From NCBI GenBank assembly GCA_028752905.1, contig JAQNBH010000010.1, positions 26,392,242 to 26,456,241 of the forward strand: a stretch of DNA of 64,000 nt, given 5' to 3'. This DNA is from Cladorhizidae sp. MBARI D1340-BT2. Lineage: Eukaryota > Porifera > Demospongiae > Poecilosclerida > Cladorhizidae. Under the pieces are notes generated by a model. That model made no database searches. It saw only the letters and a program-made list of their open reading frames with translations, and was not told the origin of the DNA. This document shows, piece by piece, positions 42,928 through 54,139 of the stretch. The position numbers and the translations under genes were made by a program. The first letter of the stretch is position 1. Each line of letters opens with the position of its first letter.

Positions 42928-44417
42928 ATAAGGGGGGACTACACCTGAAACCACCAAAATTTGAACGCATTTTTTAGCCATCATAACTTTCTCTCCCTTT
43001 CTTCTGTGAAGATACTTTTGATACTAACTTGTTGCTCTGTGTGCTTTAAGATGATATATGAAATGTCTCTATAGGTACATTTTCTTAGAAGATACATCCA
43101 AAAAGGCAAGGGTCACTCCAAAAATTGCACCCCACAAACTGCGGCGAGGATAATTCCCAAGTGCCTGGTCTACAGATGCCCAATTTTTTTGCCAAATTTG
43201 GTTTGTAGCTTACCAAGATATTTAGCTGTGATATAACAGAGGCATATTTTTCAATACATCTCCTGTTCATTAGTTCTAAGGCATTTCATTTCCAACCACA
43301 CAAAATAAACGCAAAATCTGTGACAGTCACCTCTTCTAATCTCCATAACTCGGCAATGCTTCAAGTAAAAAAAAAAATGAAACCATTATATCACAGATCA
43401 CTAAAAGAGCTCTGCTAGGGCTAGGGCTAGGGCTAGGGCTAGGGCTAGCCTCTCAAATGAATCCTCAAATATTGAAATTGAGTCAAGTGTGGCAAAGTTA
43501 TGTTCGCCGCAAAATCAGAACAAAATAGATTTTCAAAATTCCTGGCAATAATATGTGTTCAAGGAGGGACAGTTGCATTTTTTGGGGAGGAGTGACCCAC
43601 ATGTATTTTTCCCCTTTTTTCTTCTTGCAGTTACCACTTTATAACTCCATAGATTCCGTTAACTTCATGGTATGGACTTGATATATAGCTCAAAAGATAG
43701 GTCTCTCTTTGTGCTCTCTGGCTCTCTGTTGATACTAAAATATTTTTCATAGGTATAACTATAGCCAAGTTACAGGAGCTACAAGTGTAGGGAACCTCAT
43801 AAACCTGAATGTCTGAACTGGCAGCATAAATATCTCAAGTGCTATATAGCGAGCACCAGTGGCTCCTATTCAATGTACGTGGTCAAGCGAAAATGAATTT
43901 CGTTAGTAATCATTTTCCACCCGCGCGCTTGACCACATACTTACATTTTAGCGCCTTATGAAAACACTCAGTAGGGCTTCCTCTAGCCACTGGTGACTCA
44001 GGAGATATTTATTCAGGCATTCAGGTTTTTGAGGTTCCCTCCACTTTAGGTCTAGTAACTAGGCTATAGTTATATCTATGATAAATATTTTAGTATCAAC
44101 AGAGAGCACAAAGAGAGACCTATCTTTTGAGCTATATATCAAGTCCATACCATGAAGTTTACAGAATCTACGGAGCTATAAAGTGGTAACCACAAGTTTA
44201 TTTCTTTTAATTAAAAAAATGCTGCTGTCCCCCCCTTTAGTGTTCCTTGTTAGTTTCTCTAGAAATTGCATGGACAAAAACCATCATAACTTTGAAATGG
44301 AGCATCCAATAGCTCTAAAACTTTATAATTGGCTAGTAGATATGTACAGCAACAGTTTGAACTGATAAAAAAAAAATTAAAAAAATCCAAAGTTTTTCAG
44401 GTGTAGTCCCCCCTTAT
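42928..44417. mobile_element. 1.49-kb MITE with perfect 23-bp terminal inverted repeats
   Basis: Bases 42928-42950 are the exact reverse complement of 44395-44417 (core GGGGGGACTACACCTGAAA). The dinucleotide TA lies at both outer edges of the G/C run, as in TA-targeting families. Inside, 43625-43810 and 43975-44190 form a second, long inverted repeat (ATGGTATGGACTTGATATAT against ATATCAAGTCCATACCAT). It has no transposase and is therefore non-autonomous. Related solo pieces are at 18640-18905 and 34090-34312. A GGGCTA array lies at 43414-43448. Confidence 0.85.
43414..43448. repeat. Telomere-variant-like GGGCTA array
   Basis: Five consecutive CTAGGG hexamers, one base away from the metazoan telomere unit TTAGGG. 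The same hexamer in CCCTAG sense occurs at 39804-39827. Each is inside a different MITE, so they travel with the elements and do not mark a chromosome end. Confidence 0.8.
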
Positions 44418-44771
44418 TAATCACATGGGTTACTTACTGCTATCAGGAATGCTGTGCTTTGTGTCATTACCCATTTTGATGTACCTGTGGTATATACCTG
44501 TAGATTCATATAAAATGCAGTGGACAGATGTATGATGCAAAAAATCTGTGGGAAGGGGATGATGTGGCTCTGGAGAAGCATGGAAATCTGCTGAGCATGA
44601 TGTGATAGTGTTGTTTTTATTTTGCATGGATCAGATCGAGCTTAAATGCAAAAGTATTGGCTATTGCATACAAGTCACAGTCTATTGTGTTGGTGTCCTG
44701 CTGAAACTCAATAAACATTTTTGATCTTCATATGTGAAGAATCGCCATAGCAGCTTTTTAGGAGAACTGAT

Positions 44772-45655
44772 TATTATTATTTTTTTATTTATTTTTTATT
44801 TTTTATTTTTTTATTATTTTTTTTATTTTAAAGAAACACTCATAATGAGAAACACTCATAATGAGCAAAAATGGTACAACTAAAATAAATGAGTCATGTA
44901 TAAAACCTCACATACTGTCCACAGATCTAATAAAGTCTGTCAAACTTTCCAGAGGAGAGCGTGCTCCACAAGTCATGACTCAGTTAGGTGAATATTGCAT
45001 AAAATACACTGGCAGTCATCGCCCACCTCATAACAGTCCGTATGTATACACAATTTATGATGAAACCCATGGATGGTCGCTCGTGTGTAAAGATGTCTTG
45101 TCTTTTGTCCTCGTCTTCTCCATTCATCAAAATGAAAAGTCGGCCCATTCGTGAAATTTGCAATGCAAAACTTCACGCCCCTCTCCTCTCTGTCTTCCAT
45201 ATAATCATTCCAAACTGAGGCCTCAAATTTCACTCCTGTCCGCAGATCATCATATAGCCATGAGGTGCCCACCATTTCATGCAGCACAGCTGTCGAGGAT
45301 GCAGATTGATGGACAACCAGGGCTCTTTTTAGAAATACAGACTTGACTTTGTCGAGTTCAATTAGATGTCTGGCAGAAAGATACCAGGATATCACGTCCA
45401 TAAGATAATTCACAATCGGGAAAATTTTCATCGAGTAGATCTCAAGTGCAGTTGCTATGCTTACAAGTGATAGCTCTTTCATTATGGCAATCACAGAGAG
45501 TGCCTTCTGTTTCTTTTTCTGGATGTGATCAGTGAATGTGAGGCGAGACTGCATGGTTAGACTAAGATATTCATAGCTTCTCTTTATTTCTGCATTTGAA
45601 TTACCTGATTTAGTAACGAGAAACTGGTGTCGGCATAAGTTCGCACCCATCATTC
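44772..45655 (-). mobile_element. 5'-truncated LINE with A-rich tail
   Basis: The RT tail ORF (45653-44973), about 135 bases of 3' UTR, then an A-rich tract on the minus strand (44836-44772, AAAATAAAAAAATAAT-type), as left by target-primed reverse transcription. Truncation at 45655 coincides with the start of the opposed ORF1 segment. Confidence 0.7.
44973..45653 (-). pseudogene. LINE reverse transcriptase C-terminal part
   Basis: 226 open codons without a true start (5'-truncated). SYEYLSLTMQSRLTFTDHIQ and KKQKALSVIAIMKELSLVS correspond to the segment after the RT palm ('YLG..L...L.F..H'). Then come IYSMKIFPIVNYLMDVISWY, LIELDKVKSVFLKRALVV (thumb), and a C-terminal region with HFDEWRRRGQKTRHLY and a Cys/His cluster (CYEVGDDCQCILC). 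This fits Jockey/CR1-like LINEs. The catalytic FADD box is upstream of the truncation. Cys spacing at the end might bind zinc. Confidence 0.72.
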
Positions 45656-45823
45656 CCTAGACTTGTAGCTAGTGACTTGTAGCTGTGAGCGAAAGTTAGC
45701 TAAGCCTAGACTTTTAGCTGTGAGCGATCGAACTCTCACTTCTTTGTTGGGCTCCATTTGGAAACTTGACTTGTCTTCTTGACTTCTTGACTTCTTATAA
45801 ATTGGCAGCAGGTTCTAAATTCG

Positions 45824-46624
45824 ATGACTCGTGAAGAAAAGGAGGGCGAGTGTGACAAAAAATGTGGAGTGTGGGTGAAGCTAAATCTCCCGAAGCGAGG
45901 ACATGCAACTGGACAGAGAATGCTTTGCCCTTTCTGTGCCTTTGTGGCGGTAGAGGAGAAAGACGATCAAATTAAAGAGAAAATCCACAAGATCAAACTA
46001 TTGGAAGATCAACTAAAGGACTCAATCTCAACTATGAAGAGAACAACCGAAGCGAACCTGGATCAAGTAGAAGAGAAAATTGAAGCACTTGAGATCCCTT
46101 CATCCGCTGGAACCTATGCTTCTCTCTTTATAGGACAAACCTTCAAAAACACAGCTCCTATCATGAATGTGGGTACACTAACTAAATCCCTGAAGATAGA
46201 GGAAAAGCAGTCAGCAGAACGCCAGAAATACATCATTGTAAAGAGCCTATCTGACAGCAAAGATGCCACAATATGGATAAATGAATTAAGTGATGTTCTA
46301 GACGTCGATCTCTCTGGCATACGTCTTTCCAGTTTCTGGCTTAAGAAGAGAGAATGCAAGCCAGATGCATTGGTGATCACAGTCGGAGAGGGCAAACGCA
46401 AGGAATTCCTGAAAGAAGCCAAATTACTCCGTGGAAAAATAGAATGGTCAAATGTCTTCATCAGTCCCCACCTTACTCGGACCCAGGAAGAAGCAGATTA
46501 CCACCTTCGGCAATATCTCTGGAACAAAAAAGGAAGAACCCAGCAAGGATTGGATGATCAGGAGGGGTCAAGTCATGGAAAGACCAACAAGGAATATCTC
46601 CACCTCATGACTATCCTTTGTTAG
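45824..46624 (+). CDS. LINE ORF1-like nucleic-acid-binding protein, intact
   Basis: 266 residues from ATG 45824 to TAG 46622-46624, uninterrupted. The N-terminus carries four Cys (C10, C14, C35, C38), possibly a zinc site. Residues about 45-92 are a heptad-rich coiled coil (KEKIHKIKLLEDQLKDSIST, then NLDQVEEKIEALE), suggesting trimerisation as in LINE ORF1p. Residues about 130-215 (KYIIVKSLSDSKD, then LVITVGEGKRKEFLKEAKLL) fit an RRM-like fold. The C-terminus WSNVFISPHLTRTQEEADYH resembles the end of invertebrate LINE ORF1 proteins. No ORF2 follows. It lies head to tail against the minus-strand RT fragment, separated by 170 bases that look like a LINE 5' UTR. The alternative is a domesticated gene. 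Confidence 0.6.
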   Translation: MTREEKEGECDKKCGVWVKLNLPKRGHATGQRMLCPFCAFVAVEEKDDQIKEKIHKIKLLEDQLKDSISTMKRTTEANLDQVEEKIEALEIPSSAGTYASLFIGQTFKNTAPIMNVGTLTKSLKIEEKQSAERQKYIIVKSLSDSKDATIWINELSDVLDVDLSGIRLSSFWLKKRECKPDALVITVGEGKRKEFLKEAKLLRGKIEWSNVFISPHLTRTQEEADYHLRQYLWNKKGRTQQGLDDQEGSSHGKTNKEYLHLMTILC

Positions 46625-47110
46625 GCACAGGAATCCAATTCCCCCACCCCTATTCCCATCTTCCCCATGCTTTACCCCCCAACCCCACCCCCATCCTCCC
46701 CATGCTTTAGGAGAATTGATGGTTCAAGGTAAGTACAGTGGCGGAGAAAACAGGGCCCCCCCCCCCCCCATTTTTTGTCAATGTCAACACGTTTAGTTTG
46801 GAACTACTACCTTGTGTAATTACAGATAGAACTTTGCAAGTATGTAGGCAGACTGCAAAGAACATACACTAGATGTTCATGGTTTAACTCTTTGACTGCA
46901 CTCATACTGTCTGTAAAGGACTAATGCTTTATTGACTCCAGCAAGATGCTTATAGCCACTCACGAAGCATCTGCTTATTGGTACAGCTGCTTAGTGTTGA
47001 ATTCACTTGTACTGACCCAACTATCTTTGGACAAACCTGGTTATGTACCATGGTTATGTACCTTCACTTTAGATCCTTGATAGATTATGGTGCTGAATAC
47101 AAGTGATGGA
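46625..47110. other. No gene seen; C-rich tract
   Basis: CCCCACC-type sequence at 46640-46700 and a run of about 15 Cs near 46757-46771. No coding feature. Confidence 0.5.
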
Positions 47111-47114
47111 TTAT

Positions 47115-47790
47115 AATAGAGCTGAAGTGCTGTGCATGTTAGAAGGAGATGACAGTGATGTTGATTTTGGTGGATATATTATTGTGAAGGTGTGGATGAT
47201 GGTAAAGAGGGTGTGCAGGATGGTAAAGAGTGTGTGGAGGATGGTGAAGAGGTTGTGGATAGTGTAATGATGAAGTAGGTTGTAGGAGTAGCTCCAGTGA
47301 AAGTTCAAGCAGCTCCAGTTCCATGAGCTCCAGTGCCATCAGCTCCAGTGCCAGCAGCTCCAGTGGTGGATATATCTCATTCGGTCAGAAATCTGGTTGC
47401 ACAGTTCATATGGAAGGAAAAGAGCCCATTGACTTTGCCCAGTTTTTTCTCGATGACACTATCCTAAGGAGAATTGGGAGGAAACAAATTTGTACGCAGA
47501 CCAATTTATAGCTTCAAATCAAGACCTACCTCCTCGATCTAGAATGAGAGATTGGAAAGCTTGGCACAGTTAGCGAGATAAATAGGTTCATTGCCCTCAT
47601 TATTGCCATGAGCGTGGACAATCATACCAGCTTGGAAGAGAAATTGCTGTCGATGAATCAATGATTGGATTCAAGGGGGGGGGCAGTACTTGTCCATGAA
47701 GCCCACAAAGTGGGGCACAACCGCTTATGTCCTGGCAGATAGCTCTAGTGGATATACCTATAGTTGGAAGCTGTATGTAGGTTAGGAGAC
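47115..47790 (+). pseudogene. piggyBac transposase fragment
   Basis: Pieces in several frames: an acidic start (LEGDDSDVDFGG, 47131), PIDFAQFFLDDTILRRI (47428), then REIAVDESMIGFKG (47637-47677; catalytic Asp codon at 47652). After a G9 run comes QYLSMKPTKWGTTAYVLADS followed by SSGYTYSWKLYVG (47684-47789). VDESMI and the PTKWG...GY.W..YVG block are diagnostic of piggyBac. The first and last catalytic Asp regions are deleted, and the G run shifts the frame. Confidence 0.85.
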
Positions 47791-48059
47791 TTTAGTATAC
47801 ACACAATAATATGATATATACACTTATACTCACTCTAAAAAGTAGTGGCTTTGGTGCATGTGGTACAGTTTGGGTGAACAGGAGGGGTACCTGCATGTAT
47901 CAAGGCCAAAGACAAAATGAATAAGGGTCTGTAAGTACAAATGGTGTCCTTGCCTTGAAATGGATGGACAAGAGCGCTGTGACCATTCTGAGTACTATCC
48001 GCGATGATAGCACTATAACAAAGAGGGGAGAACAAGGCTGTCAGCAAATGGCATGGAGG

Positions 48060-48560
48060 AGGTCATACCTCCAGTGCTAGCTATTGCTGGCTATATATCA
48101 GCTACAACTGCCTTCTTCAAGCGCTAGCTAATTTGCTAGCTATAATGATCATCTAAAACTGCCAACTTCAAGCCCTAGCCAATTTGCTAGCTATAAAGAT
48201 CCCTAAAACTGCCTATACGCCATCTAATTTGCTAGCTATAATGATTATCTAAAACTGCCAACTTCAAGCGCTAGCCAATTTGCTAGCTATAAAGATCAGC
48301 TAAAACTGCCTATACACTTGAAGCGCTAGCTACTTCGCTAGCTATAAAGATGGCCTAAACTACTAAACCTCGAGAGCTAGATACTTTCCTACCCAAAGAT
48401 GACCTACAATTATTTACTTTACTAATAATAAATATGATCTACAACTGCCTACTTCGAGCGCTAGCTATAAGATGACCTACAGCTAGCTACCCTCGAGTGC
48501 TACCTAAAAAGATGACCTATATATATACAACTAGCTAGTGACCTAGCTAAAACTATCAAC
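48060..48560. repeat. Degenerate ~58-bp tandem repeat rich in GCTAGC
   Basis: Repeating pattern TTGCTAGCTATAA-AGAT-CTAAAACTGCC-ACTTCAAGCGCTAGC, about eight units of decreasing similarity. The flanks (47800-48060 and 48560-49080) hold nothing I recognise. Confidence 0.8.
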
Positions 48561-49084
48561 TTCGAGCACCTATGTAACAAACTGGTTAGCTCATCCCATA
48601 ATAATACTTACTTGGAGTCTAGCTTCACTTGTCTTGCCATTTCAAAAGGTTCTTCTAGCCTCGTGTTGGGTAGAAAGTTAAATTAGGAGATAGTCTGAAT
48701 ATCACTCGTACGCTCACCTAAACAAACCTTACAAATCAAAACAAAACCAATTAAAAATCAGGTGATTTCAAAAACGGGTGATTCCAATAAACAACCTCCG
48801 CGTGCATGGGAAATTACCTGGGTAACTCCCTTCGCGTTCAAAGAATTAATTAGGTGCCTATAATAATTATAATACTATAATACCGACTTGTGCATGTTAA
48901 TTATAATTTAACCATATCTATAGCACTGAGGCGCCTACACTGACACTTGACTTGTGCATATTATAATCTCAATTAACCAACTTGCAAGCTCAGCATCTAG
49001 ACCACATGGGCATATAGCATTATAACCAGCTACATTATTATCTAGATACCAAGTTGATTTGTAGGCCCATACTGATAGCTACAT

Positions 49085-51240
49085 TATGTCTAAGCAACAA
49101 GCCTCACTGAAAAGTTGGTCCAGTAAAGCTAAAAAAGCAAAGAAAACTGAGGAACTGGAAGATAGTTCAGAAGCCAGTGAGATGAATCTGAAGCAATGGT
49201 TGTCCTTGGCAGTGATGAAAAAGGAGATGCTCAACATGGAAGTCCAGAAAATGTAGAGCAGCATTCAAGTGAGATAACCTCAAACACTCCTATCTTATCA
49301 ACCCCTAATTATGCTGAAACTTCAAATCAGTGCATGTCACAATGTTGTACTAGTGATGTAGAAGCTTTTCAACCAGTTGATAAGCCAACGCTAGTACTAC
49401 TGGCGGGGAAATTTTCAACAAAAGTGGTATAAAGAGTTTCCTTGGCTTAGTATTTGCATTACACAAAAGAAAGTATTTTGTCTTTATTGTCGTTATAGCA
49501 ACAAGCATGGTTTACTTTCATTCAGTAAAATGGGGGACAGTGCTTTTACTAAATCAGGATTCCAGAATTGGAAAAAAGCCTTGGAAAAGTTCAGAGGACA
49601 TGAAGTTTCGCATACTCATAGAGAAGCAAAATTAAAATGGATAGCTCGTGGGATGCCAACAATTGCGAGTCAGCTGAGCTGCCAACATGCAACAACTTCA
49701 GCAAACCCGAAGAGAAGGACTGCTGATGCAGTTAAAAGGCATACGATATCTTACTCGTCAAGCAATAGCTATAAGAGGCCATACTGAATCAGAAGGTAAC
49801 TTACAACAGCTTCTGCTGGTTTGGAGTAAGCTATAAAAAACTGGATCAAAGAAAACCGATTCACTAGTCGTCAGTCAGTTAATGAGCAAATTTCTATTCT
49901 AGGGCAGATACTACTTCGAACCCTTTTAAAGAAAATGAAAAAGACTGAACCAGTATGGTTCTCAGTAATAGCTGATGAGGCAACCGATGTTATCAACAGT
50001 GAACAGCTCGATTTGTCCAACCGCTGGGTGAATACTGACTATGTACGAGAATATTTAATTGGCTTATTTAGGGTTCCTGACAATAGAGACTCTTTTCACA
50101 GTAAAGATCTACTGTTTCGATGCAGCCTCCCATTATCATTATGTCGAGGACAGGCCTATGATGGAGCTGCCAACATGCAGGGAAGAAAATCTGGTGTGGC
50201 AACAAGGTTTAGAAATGAATACCCTTCTGCAATTGCACTGCATCACTGAATCTTTGCTTACAGGATATTGGAAGGAAGCTTGCATGTATCAGAGATGGTC
50301 TCGAAACAGTGAAGGAAATAAGCAAGCTCATTCGTCTATCTCCGAAACGATAACATCTCTTTTCATTGAAGTTACAGGAGACAAGTGGAGGTATTAGTCT
50401 GAAGCCATTATGTCCTACCAGATGGACAGCAAGAACTGTTGCAATAGAAGCCATTCTCAAAGACTACACTCTATTGTTGGAGGCATTGGAGGAAATTAAT
50501 TCAACAACACATGATGAATATGGTTTAAAGGCTGCTGGCTTGATGCACTTTTTGGAAAAATTCAGCACTTTATTTGGTCTCCAACTCAGTTACTTTTTAT
50601 TTAGTGCAACAGAGCAAGTTTATTTCACTTTGCAAAAAGAAGACATGGCTTTGCATGAAGCACTCTCTGCTATTGATGCTGCCAAGATATTCTTCAAACA
50701 AAACAGGACAGATTTCGACAGGTTTTATGACAAGTGTGTCACGATTGCTGAAAAGTTGCCAACCAGAATTACCTCGTTACAGAAGGCATCCTACACGTTT
50801 TGAAAATGGGAGTGAACCATACCTTTTTATGTCTGCAAAGGCATACTTTCGGCAAATGTTCTTTGAAGTGTGTGACTTGCTCTATGGTGAGTTGGAAGAC
50901 AGATTTATTAAACAACACATTCCATCAATCCTGGCAATTAAAAAAACTCTTGTGAGTGCAGCAAATGGTAATGATTATGAAGACAGCATGGAAGAGCTGA
51001 AGCTACAAAGATGATGTCATATATCAGACTTAGCAAGATGTTGTCAAGCAAGGTAGTCCTGAAGTGAAGAAAGTCACTTCTGTACAGATGATCTGTGATG
51101 TAATGAACAAGAAAAGCATTTTCAAAACAATGCTACCAACTGTGCATCAGCTCCATCGTCTCTATCTAACAATCCCCGTTACATCTGCAACGGCTGAAAG
51201 AACCTTTTCTGCACTGAAGCGTGTCTTGTACATAAAAACA
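49085..51240 (+). pseudogene. hAT transposase with TTF-type finger (decayed, full domain order)
   Basis: ATG 49087 region: MSKQQASLKSWSSKAKKAKK, Ser/Glu-rich, frameshift. Then the TTF finger: QWYKEFPWLSICITQKKVFC, LYCRYSNKHGLL (49420-49520), SAFTKSGFQNWKKALEKFRG and HEVSHTHREAKLKW (49540-49640). The catalytic part reads KKTEPVWFSVIADEATDVIN (49940), CRGQAYDGAANMQGRKSGVA (50140-50210), then LCPTRWTARTVAIEAILKDY (50410). The C-terminal dimerisation block is LYLTIPVTSATAERTFSALK (51150-51220), directly followed by the trinucleotide array. The order is complete for a hAT/ZMYM-like transposase, but at least seven lesions inactivate it. Confidence 0.88.
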
Positions 51241-51294
<54 letters not shown>

Positions 51295-51303
51295 ACTACA
51301 ACA

Positions 51304-51389
<86 letters not shown>

Positions 51390-51832
51390 CAACAACAACA
51401 ACAACAACAGCAACAATAACTACCAACAACAATAACAACAACAATAATAACAACAACAACGACAATAACAACAACAATAACAACAACACCAATAACAACA
51501 ACAACAATAACAACAACAATAACAATAACAACAATAACAACAACAAAAGCAACAACAATAACAACAACACCAACAACAATAATAACAACAACAACAACAA
51601 CAATAACAACAACAACGATAACAATAACAACAGTAACACTAACAACAATAACAATAACAACAATAACAATAATAACAACAATAATAACAATAATAATAAC
51701 AATAGTAATAATAACAACAATAATAATAACAATAATAATAATAACAATAATAATAATAACAATAATAATAATAACAATAATAATAATAACAAAAATAATA
51801 ACAATAATAATAATAACAATAATAATAATAAC

Positions 51833-51865
<33 letters not shown>
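51241..51865. repeat. 625-bp compound trinucleotide microsatellite
   Basis: Successive arrays of AAT, ACT, AAT, AAC and mixed AAC/AAT units. The long Leu, Asn or Val frames across it are artefacts of the triplet period. It starts at the very end of the hAT dimerisation coding block and ends where copy B begins. Confidence 0.97.
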
Positions 51866-51879
51866 CGTTCTCTATAATT

Positions 51880-52690
51880 ATAGTCCTATCCCTGCACTTT
51901 GAAATCTGTCTGGAATATACTATTCTTAACTACTTCTGCCCAAGTTATGTCATCAATAATCGTATCTCAAAACCCCACACACTAACTGGACCTTGATTGT
52001 AGATCACATCATCTATCTATGTCAGAGGAGGAGTGGTAAAGAGCTTGTATGATAGATTCATGAAATTAGGGACAAGAGGAGGACCTATGGAAAGTAGTGA
52101 AAGATGAACATCATTTGAGTAGGGCCTTTATAGAGAATAGTATTCTGCGAGCCTTCATCAACCGTTCGTCTTTAGATATATAGATCTAAATGCAGGAAGC
52201 AAGATATGTACATCAATACAGGCAATCAGAGGTCTAAAAAGAAGGATCTTAAGGTAGTAATTCCTTTGTAGCAGGGATGGGTGAAGACTTCAGAATGGTC
52301 TGCAGGAAGTTCAACATCTGAGTTGTTTTTAGATCAGGAAGAACTCTGAGGGCACAACTGAGCAGATAATTACCTCTTTGCATTGTGTACAACAACCCTT
52401 GCAGCTGTGGGAAGTACTACATATGAGATGGCAACAGAAGCTGGAGACAAGAATAAGAGATGCCTGTAGAAAGTGTTCTAAAGAGAAATCTGGAATTGCT
52501 GAAAATGCATGGGATAATTGACATCCTGTTTTGTGGAAGGAAGTTGCCATTTTAGACCAGACCAGAAGACAGAAGGAATTGCTAGTATAGGAGGCATTGC
52601 ACATCAGCCTAGCCCAAAGTGTGAGTGGTTCAATCAAGGCTATTGACTTGCCTGGCTGCTAGGGTGCCACTCTCTAGAACCTGAACTTGA
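51880..52690 (+). pseudogene. Penelope-like element fragment (copy B)
   Basis: Collinear with 11690-12500: the RRSGKELV-type post-RT word, the RSFRMVCRKFNI region, and VYNNPCSCGKYYI followed by a stop in the GIY-YIG core at about 52390, then shifted fragments including EKSGIAENAWDN and ELLV. More stops than copy A. Dead. Confidence 0.75.
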
Positions 52691-52760
52691 AGCCATGACC
52701 AACATGATTTTTTTGTCTTCCCCCATTCATTGCCCTATAGGATAGATACACACCAATGTA

Positions 52761-52787
52761 CCCCCCCCCCCCCCCCCCCCCCCCCCC
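52761..52787. repeat. C27 homopolymer
   Basis: 27 consecutive Cs, absent from copy A. Shorter C runs occur at 20219, 46757, 55017 and 55386. True length may be uncertain. Confidence 0.8.
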
Positions 52788-53267
52788 ATTAATTGGTGTC
52801 TCGGTTATTTATCTTTCTTAGCTGGTGTTTTAATATTAAGCAAGTCTTTCTATTTTATTATTATTATTTATAACTTTTGTTTATTGTAATTGTTAATATT
52901 TATTTTATAATTGCTTCGTGTATTTCATTTCTTTTCACTATTATTCATATTTCCGCATGTGCTGGATGTATGTGTCAGGGTGTGGTTTGCATCATGTGCT
53001 GGGTAGCTAGCTAATGGTAAGAGTCTTAGAATCTAATTAAGGCTAGAGCATCTATTGATATAAGTAAAATTCAAGTTGATTACTGAGAAGGTCATTGCAA
53101 GGAAATTTATATTTTAAGTATTACTTACGGTTGTGACAACCTTAAGCAGGTTATTACATTTATTACAGACATATACAAAAATAAACATTGCAAAAAAATA
53201 CCAAAAAAATACACAAAAAGTGTGGAAACTGATTCCATAGGAGATTGTGGTGGAGAGATAAAATATT

Positions 53268-53626
53268 TTAGTTCGATAAATCTGTTTCCAGGTGTTCTGC
53301 TAATGCATTCAATTCCCTACTTCGAAGAGCTGCCACAAATGTTCTCCATGTGATAGGCTTGCTCCCCATGCCACTCAGCCACTTTTCCATGGTCGTGCTG
53401 CATTTCTCTTCAAAATTGCTGCCAGGTACTTCCCATAAAATATTTAGTTGATCAGAAGAGATACGTAATATAATACCAAGTATCTTGCAGTCGGTGCCAA
53501 CATGTTGTATGATTTTCAAGGTGTCCGATTTATGATAGCATTGAAAGCTATGCATTTCATGAAGAAGTGGTTTAGAATCCATGTTCCTTGTTCGAGGCTC
53601 TGCTGATAACTTGTCAGATGGTGACC
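53268..53626 (-). CDS. Death-domain protein, terminal exon (copy B)
   Basis: Paralogue of 12989-13347. The acceptor is better here (ATTCTAG before 53626, after a pyrimidine-rich TTTTATTCTGG tract); TAA is at 53268-53270. The death-fold signatures are retained: ILGIILRISS, QLNILWEV, MEKWLSGMGSKPITWRTFVA and ALRSRELNALAEHLE. The 13 replacements relative to copy A are mostly conservative (D/E, V/L, M/I, F/L) and avoid the buried Trp and Leu positions. The product would be a cytosolic adaptor or receptor tail; what precedes the domain is not recognised. Confidence 0.65.
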
Positions 53627-53811
53627 CTAGAATCACACCAGAATAAAATAGTAGTCATCACACTCCATTATTTCACCACATCTTTAACAAAACACAAACT
53701 AATTAAATGGGGATCTGCATTGGTATGTTAAAATGTGTGCCACTCCCACTTATGGAACTCGTGCACTCCTGCATTATACATTGCAGTGTTCCATTTAGGA
53801 GGATGGATATG

Positions 53812-54135
53812 CAGGGGCGGATCCAGGAATATTGGAGGGTGGGGGAGGGGGGTGTTCCTTTTTATCAAAAAATGTTAATCGATAGGATTTGCTAGGAGAA
53901 GTCGGCATGGTTGCCGAATAGAATATTCTTTGATCACGTCCATGGGCTCTAGAGGAATATATTGATGAAAATACATCATTGCTATAATATAGTACATTTA
54001 TAACCCGGCTTGTCATTAAAAAGTAATTTTGTCACTAGTGAAGTGTTAACAGTTTTGTAAACCACCAGAAGTAGCTCAGGAATACGTAAAAAAGATAGAA
54101 GGGATGGGGGTCCTGTGCCCCTGGATCCGTCCTTG
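53812..54135. mobile_element. hAT-type MITE, copy B only
   Basis: 324 bp with termini CAGGGGCGGATCCAGG and, inverted, CAAGGACGGATCCAGG (14 of 16 match), flanked by ATATG at 53807-53811 and 54136-54140. The matching place in copy A (near 13507-13515) is uninterrupted, giving an empty site. The GGATCCAGG termini are typical of hAT-derived MITEs in animals. No ORF. Confidence 0.88.
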
Positions 54136-54139
54136 ATAT

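Noticed and set aside
43414..43448. A chromosome end or internal telomere from a fusion
   Set aside because: Only five variant hexamers, wholly inside a MITE with intact ends.
47111..47339. Minus-strand His/Thr-rich frames
   Set aside because: Antisense of the acidic piggyBac N-terminal region and GTGGATGATGG repeats; no motif.
51166..51834. Long poly-Leu / poly-Asn open frames
   Set aside because: Produced by the trinucleotide microsatellite, which is open in several frames on both strands.
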